NCBI GenBank assembly: GCA_034436035.1
Contig: DAOTVW010000258.1
Coordinates: 1 to 6,728, forward strand
Reading direction: 5' to 3'
Origin: UBA4823 sp034436035
GTDB taxonomy: Bacteria; Chloroflexota; Anaerolineae; Anaerolineales; UBA4823
DNA length: 6,728 nt
Position numbers and translations under genes: made by a program. How positions within the stretch are numbered: the stretch's first letter is position 1; each line of letters begins with the position of its first letter. This document shows, piece by piece, positions 1 through 5,057 of the stretch. The notes under the pieces are model-generated. The model was not told the DNA's origin, searched no databases, and saw only the letters and a program-made list of their open reading frames with translations.

Positions 1-15
1 TTGGTCAAATTTTGC

Positions 16-43
16 TTGACATTTGTGGCATCCTTTATATAAT
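16..43 (+). promoter_or_regulatory. Sigma-70-type promoter of the trp operon
   Basis: TTGACA at 16-21 and TATAAT at 38-43 are exact consensus -35 and -10 boxes, 16 bp apart. Transcription would start near 49-51, just before the first base of the T-box fold. A full-consensus promoter fits a system in which control is exerted after initiation, by the leader RNA, and no operator-like palindrome is seen over the boxes. The start site is inferred. Confidence 0.88.
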
Positions 44-68
44 TATGGAAAATTAGAAAGACGTTGAC

Positions 69-152
69 GAGGACGAGTAAGCGTTTTACGACTGTACAGA
101 GAGCAGACGGTTGGTGAAAGTGCTGACTGAACGAAAATGCTGAATGGACCTC
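69..152 (+). promoter_or_regulatory. T-box stem I with UGG (Trp) specifier
   Basis: Stem I recognises the tRNA anticodon and elbow. GAGG (69-72) can pair with CCTC (149-152) below the specifier loop. AGCGTTTT (80-87) pairs with AAAATGCT (134-141) above it, with one G-U pair. The 3' side of the loop between these helices reads GAATGGACC, placing TGG at 145-147 as the specifier triplet. The AGAGAG motif and the GGTTGGTGAAAG loop at the tip are the conserved elements that contact the tRNA elbow. The flanks TTGAC (64-68) and TCTGAG (151-156) look like the usual kink-turn below the specifier. Confidence 0.9.
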
Positions 153-160
153 TGAGTTGC

Positions 161-212
161 AGGGCGAACACACAAGTAAGTAGCCTAAGCCGGGAGACTC
201 CCGTTAGCGGGT
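161..212 (+). promoter_or_regulatory. T-box stem II and stem IIA/B element
   Basis: AGGGC (161-165) can pair imperfectly with GCCT (183-186). This encloses GAA (166-168) and AGTA copies at 175-178 and 179-182, the usual S-turn of stem II. It is followed by a CGGGAG...CTCCCG stretch (191-203), the conserved CCGTTA (201-206) and a GCGGG tail (207-211), as expected for the IIA/B pseudoknot. The exact pairing of the pseudoknot cannot be fixed by eye. Confidence 0.75.
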
Positions 213-248
213 CAGGGTATAACTCAATCCTATGATTGAGCGTACCTG
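213..248 (+). promoter_or_regulatory. Extra hairpin between IIA/B and stem III
   Basis: CTCAATC (223-229) and GATTGAG (234-240) form a perfect 7-bp stem closing the 4-nt loop CTAT. The helix can continue outward across a small internal loop, pairing CAGGGTA (213-219) with TACCTG (243-248) with one bulged G. It lies between the CCGTTA element and the GAGTGAGG start of stem III, where most T-boxes have only a short linker. Its role is unknown. It could be a spacer helix or a lineage-specific insertion. Confidence 0.6.
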
Positions 249-257
249 GAATGAGTG

Positions 258-316
258 AGGCTGGCTTTTTCCCGTTGCATCCCAACGGGTTTTTTGATTA
301 AAACAACCCCCAGCCT
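258..316 (+). promoter_or_regulatory. T-box stem III, enlarged
   Basis: AGGCTGG (258-264) pairs perfectly with CCAGCCT (310-316). The flanking GAGTG on the 5' side and AAATTGGG on the 3' side are the contexts that usually bracket stem III just before the T-box sequence. The helix encloses about 45 nt rather than a small loop. That interior holds a second hairpin with a T-run, annotated separately. Confidence 0.75.
271..295 (+). terminator. Terminator-like hairpin inside stem III
   Basis: CCCGTTG (271-277) and CAACGGG (283-289) form a perfect 7-bp stem around the 5-nt loop CATCC, followed directly by six Ts (290-295). By shape this is an intrinsic terminator on the + strand, placed upstream of the T-box sequence and therefore separate from the tRNA-controlled terminator. 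It may act as a pause site, as a second attenuator, or only as the apical part of stem III. The sequence does not decide among these. The other strand has no T-run after the stem. Confidence 0.5.
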
Positions 317-317
317 A

Positions 318-355
318 AATTGGGTGGCACCACGGACCAACGTTCGTCCCATATT
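318..355 (+). promoter_or_regulatory. T-box antiterminator
   Basis: TGGG (321-324) pairs with CCCA (348-351), and ACG (332-334) pairs with CGT (345-347). Between them lies the 7-nt bulge TGGCACC (325-331), whose first four bases pair with the acceptor end GCCA of uncharged tRNA. The lower helix can extend through AAT (318-320) with ATT (353-355) past one bulged base. The 3' strand overlaps the 5' arm of the terminator, so the two folds exclude each other. Confidence 0.9.
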
Positions 356-371
356 GGACGGACGTTTTTTT
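339..371 (+). terminator. Regulated intrinsic terminator of the T-box leader
   Basis: AACGTTCGTCC (339-349) pairs with GGACGGACGTT (356-366), giving 11 bp with a single T-G pair and the 6-nt loop CATATT. Seven Ts (365-371) follow, the first two of which are also in the stem. It ends just before the trpE ribosome binding site. This is the default OFF structure when tRNA-Trp is charged, because its 5' arm competes with the antiterminator. Confidence 0.93.
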
Positions 372-375
372 ATTT

Positions 376-380
376 GGAGG
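376..380 (+). promoter_or_regulatory. trpE ribosome binding site, decides the start
   Basis: GGAGG is one base from the ATG at 382 but seven bases from the in-frame ATG at 388. Only the second has normal spacing, so 388 is preferred as the trpE start. The site directly follows the terminator T-run. Confidence 0.8.
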
Positions 381-387
381 TATGACG

Positions 388-1857
388 ATGGAAATAACTA
401 TACAAAAAAATACAGAGCAATTGCTTGTTCGTGAACTACCGGGAGACTTAGAGACACCGATCTCCGCTTACTTAAAATTACGCGGAAGCGGAGCTAGTTT
501 CTTACTGGAGAGTGTCTGCGGGGGTGAACAAGTGGCTCGTTATTCTTTCATTGGATATAAACCTAGTAAAGCATTTGTTCTAAAAAATGATGCCTTTCAC
601 GTCATAGCTGGTAATCAATCGCAAAGCTTTCCTTTGGAAGGAAAAGATCCATTGGATTTTCTCCGCTTGCAGATGCCTGAGGTTACGCAACCAACTCATC
701 CATCCCTCCCCCGTTTTCAAGGGGGCTTGGTAGGTTATCTTGCTTATGATGCTGTTCGCTATTTCGAACCCAGTGTACGGTTGGAGCCTCATCCTGATTT
801 ACCCGAAGCAATCTTTTTACAAACGGATGCATTGATTGCCTTTGATCATGCTTTTGGTAAGATACTCTTGATGGTGAATCTCCATCAAGGCGGTAACGAG
901 GCGCAACGACTTCTGCAGCAAGGGGAGCAATTGCTGGCCGAAATGGAGCAAAAATTACGCAATCCACTGCCTGCATCAGCAGAAATCAGAGGAAAAATAG
1001 AACCTGGTGCAGAATTAACCGCGAACATCACACAAGAAGGGTTTATGCAAGCGGTGTTGAAAGCTAAGGAATATATTGCTGCTGGGGATATATTTCAGGT
1101 TGTGCTGTCACAGCGGTTCGAAAGAACGACGCCGGCTTCTGCGTTTGAGATATACCGCGCTTTGCGGCGCTTGAATCCTTCTCCTTATATGTTCTTCTTC
1201 GACTTTGATCAACTCGCAGGAGATTCTGGATTTTATGTCATCGGTGCGTCTCCGGAGATGCACGTTCGATTGGAAGGAAAGCGCGCCATTATCCGTCCTA
1301 TCGCAGGAACCCGTCCGCGTGGTTTGGATGCTGCTGAAGATATGGAGAAGGAAGCAGACCTTTTAGCGGATCCAAAAGAACGCGCTGAACATATCATGTT
1401 GGTGGACTTAGCGCGCAATGACTTAGGACGAACCTGCCGTAGCGGTTCTGTGAAGGTAGCGGAATTAATGGGTATCGAACGCTATTCGCATGTCATGCAT
1501 ATCGTATCCCAGGTGGAGGGAGATTTACGGCCGGAATTTGATGCGTTTGACCTAATCCGTACTACTTTCCCGGCTGGGACGGTAAGCGGTGCACCGAAGA
1601 TTCGCGCCATGCAGATTATTCATGAATTGGAGACTGTCCCACGCGGGTTGTATGCTGGAGCGATTGGTTATTTTTCTTATGATGGCTCAATGGATACCTG
1701 CATCGCTATTCGTACCTTAACGATGGAAGGACAAACCATAAGTGTTCAATCCGGGGCAGGGATCGTGGCTGACTCGCATCCATATCGAGAATACCAAGAG
1801 ACAGTGAACAAAGCCCGCGCCCTTTTCCAAGCGGTCGAAATGGCTGAAAGTGTTTAG
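388..1857 (+). CDS. trpE: Anthranilate synthase component I
   Basis: This is the large subunit of anthranilate synthase, converting chorismate to anthranilate with ammonia supplied by TrpG. It is the first committed step of tryptophan synthesis and is cytoplasmic. At 489 aa it has normal full length. The N-terminal domain carries LLES (about residues 39-42) followed by RYSFIG, the region that binds feedback tryptophan in known TrpE proteins. The C-terminal chorismate-binding domain shows GDIFQVVLSQR (233-243), NPSPYM (263-268), PIAGTRPRG (304-312), EHIMLVDLARNDLGR (334-348), FPAGTVSGAPK (394-404) and SGAGIVADS (455-463). The YSHVMHIVSQVEG stretch is typical of TrpE rather than of PabB or isochorismate synthases. 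An ATG at 382 would add two residues but is too close to the ribosome binding site. It contains no Trp. Confidence 0.97.
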   Translation: MEITIQKNTEQLLVRELPGDLETPISAYLKLRGSGASFLLESVCGGEQVARYSFIGYKPSKAFVLKNDAFHVIAGNQSQSFPLEGKDPLDFLRLQMPEVTQPTHPSLPRFQGGLVGYLAYDAVRYFEPSVRLEPHPDLPEAIFLQTDALIAFDHAFGKILLMVNLHQGGNEAQRLLQQGEQLLAEMEQKLRNPLPASAEIRGKIEPGAELTANITQEGFMQAVLKAKEYIAAGDIFQVVLSQRFERTTPASAFEIYRALRRLNPSPYMFFFDFDQLAGDSGFYVIGASPEMHVRLEGKRAIIRPIAGTRPRGLDAAEDMEKEADLLADPKERAEHIMLVDLARNDLGRTCRSGSVKVAELMGIERYSHVMHIVSQVEGDLRPEFDAFDLIRTTFPAGTVSGAPKIRAMQIIHELETVPRGLYAGAIGYFSYDGSMDTCIAIRTLTMEGQTISVQSGAGIVADSHPYREYQETVNKARALFQAVEMAESV

Positions 1858-1869
1858 GAAGGAGCAGAA

Positions 1870-2466
1870 ATGTTAGTGGTGATTGATAATTATGATTCTT
1901 TTACATATAACCTTGTCCAATATTTTGGCGAATTTGGGGTGGAGGTGAACGTTTTTCGCAATGATGCCATTACCCTGGCAGAGTTGGAAGCATTAAATCC
2001 GCAACAAATTGTCATCTCACCAGGCCCTGGCGACCCATCGGAAGCTGGTATTTCCAAAGCAATTATCGCTCAGTTAGGAACCCGGATACCAATATTAGGG
2101 GTATGTCTGGGGCACCAGTGTATTGGTGAGGTATTTGGCGGGAAAGTGGTGCGCGCCGCCCAATTAATGCATGGGAAAACTTCCATGATTTATCACAATA
2201 GCGATTCTTTATTTCGGGATGTCCCTAACCCGTTTGTTGCCACACGCTATCACTCTTTGATCGTGGAAGATTTACCAGAATGTCTGATAGCGACCGCTTT
2301 CACTGAAAAAGGTGAAATTATGGCACTTCGCCATCGCCGGTTACCAATATTTGGTGTCCAATTTCACCCTGAATCGATTCTTACTGAATTTGGCAAAATC
2401 ATTTTGAAAAATTTTCTTGAAGTCAACCAATTACATATAGCTGAGGAGGAACAAATATGGATTTAA
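1870..2466 (+). CDS. trpG: Anthranilate synthase component II (glutamine amidotransferase)
   Basis: This is the class I glutamine amidotransferase that releases ammonia from glutamine and delivers it to TrpE. The 198-aa protein has NYDSFTYNL near the start, the oxyanion-hole motif SPGPGDP (50-56), the nucleophile Cys79 in GVCLGHQ, and His166/Glu168 in QFHPES, so the catalytic triad is complete. HGKTS (101-105) is usual for TrpG/PabA. It starts 12 bp after trpE behind GGAAGGAG with 5-nt spacing. PabA, serving folate synthesis as well, cannot be excluded by sequence, but the operon position supports TrpG. The C-terminal tail, ending EEEQIWI, is oddly composed because its DNA also carries a strong ribosome binding site and an out-of-frame ATG. 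Its single Trp is in this tail. Confidence 0.96.
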   Translation: MLVVIDNYDSFTYNLVQYFGEFGVEVNVFRNDAITLAELEALNPQQIVISPGPGDPSEAGISKAIIAQLGTRIPILGVCLGHQCIGEVFGGKVVRAAQLMHGKTSMIYHNSDSLFRDVPNPFVATRYHSLIVEDLPECLIATAFTEKGEIMALRHRRLPIFGVQFHPESILTEFGKIILKNFLEVNQLHIAEEEQIWI

Positions 2467-2516
2467 AAAGATTCGACATTATCTCTTCGTTCACGGTTCG
2501 CAGAGCCTTATTTTAG
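2457..2516 (+). CDS. Possible 19-codon small ORF between trpG and trpD
   Basis: This short frame starts at an ATG inside the last codons of trpG, shifted relative to trpG, and ends at TAG 36 bp before trpD. AGGAGGA (2444-2450) sits six bases upstream of the ATG, one of the best ribosome binding sites in the window. The peptide would be MDLKRFDIISSFTVRRALF, with a basic, partly hydrophobic composition and no family I recognise. It contains no Trp codon, so it is not a Trp attenuation peptide. It may be a translated spacer that couples trpG and trpD, a decayed remnant, or chance. Confidence 0.3.
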   Translation: MDLKRFDIISSFTVRRALF

Positions 2517-2552
2517 AAAATTCAATCCGTAATCCAATATAAGGAGTGAAAA

Positions 2553-3590
2553 ATGGAAACCCCTGAATACCTAAAACCTTATCTTGCAAAGGTGATGCAA
2601 CATCAAGATCTCTCAATGGAAGAAGCTGAAACGGCGATGAGTATCATTATGAATGGTCAAGCTACTGCTGCCCAAATTGCAGGGTATCTCGTAGCATTGC
2701 GGATGAAAGGCGAAACGGTGTCAGAAATTGTCGGTTCGGCCAAAGCGATGCGCGCTGCTGCTGAAAAGGTGAACCTGACACCCGGCCGCCCAATTGTAGA
2801 TGTAGTCGGAACAGGCGGGGATAGCACGCATAGTTTTAATATCTCCACCGCGGCTGCGTTTGTGGTTGCTGCCGCGGGCCAAAGGGTTGCTAAACATGGC
2901 AATCGGGCTGTCTCCTCACAGTGCGGTGCAGCAGATGTGCTCCTTGCTTTGGGTGCCAATTTGGATTTGACACCTGACCAAGTAGCGGAGGTAATTGAGG
3001 AAACCGGGATCGGTTTTCTATTTGCACCAAAATTTCACCCAGCGATGAAACACGCCATCGCTCCACGCCGGGAATTAGGCCAGCGGACGATTTTTAACCT
3101 TCTTGGACCACTAACCAACCCTGCCAAAGCCACCCATCTATTGGTGGGGGTATATGATCCAAAGTTGACCGAAATTTTTGCAGAAGTTTTGAGCGGATTG
3201 GGCGGGCAGGCAGCTTATGTTGTGCATAGTGATGGCGGATATGATGAATTGACCACGGTTGGGAAAAACCGCATCAGCCAGTTAAAAGATGGCAAAGTCA
3301 CCACCTTTGAACTCGATCCGTCAGAATTGGGATTAAGGCCAGCCTCCCAATCCGACCTGCGCGGCGGAACTCCAGCGGAAAATGCTAGCCGCATGCGGGA
3401 GCTGTTAGCCGGCAAAGATACCAGCATTCTGCGCGATGTCATCTTGCTCAATGCCGCGGCTGCATTAGCTTTGTGCGATCATTTTGATATCCAACTTGGC
3501 TATCAGTATGCTAAAGAAGCACTGGATAGCGGTGGTGCACTAGATAAAATGGAATCGTTTGTGCAAATGACCCAACGGATTGGCAAATGA
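2553..3590 (+). CDS. trpD: Anthranilate phosphoribosyltransferase
   Basis: TrpD transfers the phosphoribosyl group of PRPP to anthranilate, giving N-(5-phosphoribosyl)-anthranilate. The 345-aa length is normal for a stand-alone TrpD, which is not fused to TrpG here. An N-terminal helical domain (about 1-75) precedes the PRPP-binding GTGGD (86-90), NIST (96-99), KHGNR (114-118) and SSQCGAAD (121-128). The RELGQRTIFNLLGPLTNP block spans 173-190, and the metal-binding Asp-Glu pair is at 231-232. All these are hallmarks of the family. AAGGAG at 2541-2546 with six-base spacing supports this start. The 86-bp gap upstream is the only sizeable intergenic space in the operon. The stop codon overlaps the trpC start as ATGA. 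It contains no Trp. Confidence 0.97.
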   Translation: METPEYLKPYLAKVMQHQDLSMEEAETAMSIIMNGQATAAQIAGYLVALRMKGETVSEIVGSAKAMRAAAEKVNLTPGRPIVDVVGTGGDSTHSFNISTAAAFVVAAAGQRVAKHGNRAVSSQCGAADVLLALGANLDLTPDQVAEVIEETGIGFLFAPKFHPAMKHAIAPRRELGQRTIFNLLGPLTNPAKATHLLVGVYDPKLTEIFAEVLSGLGGQAAYVVHSDGGYDELTTVGKNRISQLKDGKVTTFELDPSELGLRPASQSDLRGGTPAENASRMRELLAGKDTSILRDVILLNAAAALALCDHFDIQLGYQYAKEALDSGGALDKMESFVQMTQRIGK

Positions 3591-4420
3591 AACAAAACAG
3601 GATTTCAATCAAATCCTCCATCCTTGAAGAAATCTTCGCCCACAAACAAAGAGAGGTTGAGTCGCGGAAGTTAGTTTTGCCTTTGGGTCAATTGAAAAAG
3701 ATGGCACAGAGCGCTGTGGCGGCGCCAGATTTTTGTGAGAGTATACGAAAAGCAAAAGAGACCAATCAGTCAGCGGCGTTGATTGCGGAGGTTAAATATG
3801 CTTCCCCATCAAAAGGAAATTTTGGCATATCCCTGCCTCCGCTAGAATTGGCCCGGCAGTATGTTGATAATGGGGCTGCTGCAGTAAGTGTCCTCACCGA
3901 TGAATCGTATTTCCATGGCAACTTAGATTATTTGGTGACGATCGCGGCGCACTTCCCACAGATTCCCATTTTGCGGAAAGATTTTATCTTCGATCCCTAT
4001 CAAATCTATGAGTCACGCGCTTCAGGAGCGAGTGCAGTCCTGCTGATTGCCAGTATGCTGAGCCAGGTGGAGTTAGATGCTTTGCAGCATCTGTGTCAGG
4101 ATTTAGGCATGACTGCGCTGGTTGAAGTTCATGACCAACAAGAGTTGGAAAAAGCTCTCTATTGTCATCCGCGCGCGATCGGAATTAACAATCGTAATCT
4201 ACATGATTTTTCGATAAGTATTGACACCTGTTTGAGATTACGTCCAATAATCCCACCAGAAATACTTACTGTAGCAGAAAGCGGCATAACGACCATAGAA
4301 GATGTGATCCGTTTGAAAAATGGTGGTTTTGATGCGATTTTGGTGGGAGAAGCGTTAGTCAAGAGCGGGAATATCCGCAAAAAAGTACGGGAGCTGGCTG
4401 GTAGATTGGAGGAAAGATAA
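3587..4420 (+). CDS. trpC: Indole-3-glycerol phosphate synthase
   Basis: TrpC closes the indole ring, converting CdRP to indole-3-glycerol phosphate with loss of CO2 and water. The 277-aa TIM barrel shows the N-terminal SILEEIFAHKQREV segment typical of the family, EVKYASPSKG (68-77, with Glu68 and Lys70), LRKDF (129-133, catalytic Lys131), LVEVH (178-182, Glu180), NNRNL (201-205), ESGI (231-234) and the phosphate-binding VGEALV (253-258). It is not fused to TrpF, unlike the enterobacterial enzyme. Its ATG overlaps the trpD stop by 4 bp and no good ribosome binding site precedes it, so translation probably relies on coupling to trpD. It contains no Trp. Confidence 0.96.
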   Translation: MKQNRISIKSSILEEIFAHKQREVESRKLVLPLGQLKKMAQSAVAAPDFCESIRKAKETNQSAALIAEVKYASPSKGNFGISLPPLELARQYVDNGAAAVSVLTDESYFHGNLDYLVTIAAHFPQIPILRKDFIFDPYQIYESRASGASAVLLIASMLSQVELDALQHLCQDLGMTALVEVHDQQELEKALYCHPRAIGINNRNLHDFSISIDTCLRLRPIIPPEILTVAESGITTIEDVIRLKNGGFDAILVGEALVKSGNIRKKVRELAGRLEER

Positions 4421-5056
4421 ATGGTGGTAGTAAAGATATGTGGCATTACCCGTTTGGGAGATGCCTTAGCCGCCTTGGATGCAGGAGCAGATCTGCTGGG
4501 CTTCAATTTTTATCCAGGCAGCCGGCGTTATATCTCTCCTTCCAGCTGTTTGGAGATCACAAATGAATTAGCACGGCGCAATGAATCCATTGGGCTAGTT
4601 GGGGTTTTCGTCAACGAATCACCGGAGAACATCCTGAAAGTACTGGATGATTGTGGTTTGACTTTAGCGCAATGCCACGGTGATGAAAACGCGGCGGATT
4701 TAGCGATGTTGAACGGGCGTGCTTATAAAGCTATTCGTCCCAAGAACAAGAAGGAATTGGATGAACTGTTACACCAGTTCTCGTCTCCACCATGTACACC
4801 ACAATTGCTCTTCGATACTTATCAAAATGCTACATACGGTGGCAGTGGGAAAACCGGTGATTGGCAGCTCGCAGGCTTGGCTGCCCAGCAATATCCTATT
4901 CTTCTGGCTGGTGGTTTGGATGCAGAAAATGTGGCTAGCGCAGTTCAACAGGTTCACCCATGGGGAGTGGATGTCGCCTCAGGGGTGGAAAGTCAGCCTG
5001 GGATAAAAGAATTAACTAAATTGAAATTATTCATAAAAAATGCAAAAGGAAACTGA
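4421..5056 (+). CDS. trpF: Phosphoribosylanthranilate isomerase
   Basis: TrpF performs the Amadori rearrangement of phosphoribosylanthranilate to CdRP, the substrate of TrpC. The 211-aa TIM barrel begins with VKICGIT (4-10), giving the catalytic Cys7. It continues with GFNFYPGSRRYI (27-38), HGDE (86-89), FDT (131-133, catalytic Asp132), GGSGKTGDW (140-148), LAGGL (162-166) and DVASGVE (184-190), all characteristic of TrpF. The start codon directly follows the trpC stop (TAAATG). GGAGG at 4408-4412, inside the end of trpC, lies eight bases upstream. Two of the four Trp residues encoded in the window are here, W148 in the conserved phosphate-loop region and W181. Confidence 0.96.
   Translation: MVVVKICGITRLGDALAALDAGADLLGFNFYPGSRRYISPSSCLEITNELARRNESIGLVGVFVNESPENILKVLDDCGLTLAQCHGDENAADLAMLNGRAYKAIRPKNKKELDELLHQFSSPPCTPQLLFDTYQNATYGGSGKTGDWQLAGLAAQQYPILLAGGLDAENVASAVQQVHPWGVDVASGVESQPGIKELTKLKLFIKNAKGN
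5047..5050 (+). promoter_or_regulatory. trpB ribosome binding site, decides the start
   Basis: AGGA, within an AAAAGGAAA run at the end of trpF, lies seven bases before the ATG at 5058. The more upstream in-frame ATG at 5040 has only an A-rich stretch before it and lies inside trpF, so 5058 is favoured. Confidence 0.65.
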
Positions 5057-5057
5057 T

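Larger units (their letters stand above)
52..371 (+). promoter_or_regulatory. Tryptophan-specific T-box riboswitch leader
   Basis: This untranslated leader senses the charging state of tRNA-Trp and controls transcription of the operon. The landmarks appear in the expected order: a stem I base with GACGAGGACGAGTAA, AGAGAG (98-103), the distal loop GGTTGGTGAAAG (109-120), a specifier loop reading GAA-TGG-ACC (143-150), GAA and AGTA of stem II, CCGTTA (201-206), GAGTGAGGCTG and CAGCCTAAATTGGG flanking stem III, the T-box core TGGGTGGCACCACG (321-334), and a terminator ending in seven Ts. Both specificity elements agree with tRNA-Trp: the UGG codon, and UGGC in the acceptor-binding bulge, which matches a G discriminator base. 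Uncharged tRNA-Trp should stabilise the antiterminator, while charged tRNA leaves the terminator. The boundaries are approximate. Confidence 0.95.

Noticed and set aside
43..285. An 80-codon open frame on the minus strand across the leader.
   Set aside because: It lies wholly over the structured T-box RNA, has no recognisable protein features, and its residues follow from the conserved RNA motifs on the other strand.
52..371. Classical ribosome-mediated Trp attenuation with a leader peptide, or TRAP-type GAG/TAG repeats.
   Set aside because: No leader ORF with tandem Trp codons and no regularly spaced triplet repeats were seen; the T-box elements explain the leader.
2483..2505. Weak hairpin in the trpG-trpD gap (CTCT-T-CG with CG-C-AGAG).
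   Set aside because: It has a mismatch, a 9-nt loop and no proper T-run, so it is not a convincing terminator or attenuator.
2913..2936. SSQCGAAD in TrpD in place of the more familiar SSxSGSAD.
   Set aside because: Cys and Ala at these positions are ordinary variation in TrpD families; the key PRPP and metal motifs are intact.
4221..4251. Possible internal promoter in trpC: TTGACA followed by AATAAT.
   Set aside because: The spacing is about 19 bp and the -10 is off consensus; TTGACA also occurs by chance elsewhere in the operon, so there is no good support.
4719..5006. A 95-codon plus-strand frame within trpF.
   Set aside because: It is a shifted-frame shadow of trpF, whose catalytic motifs run through the same bases without a break.
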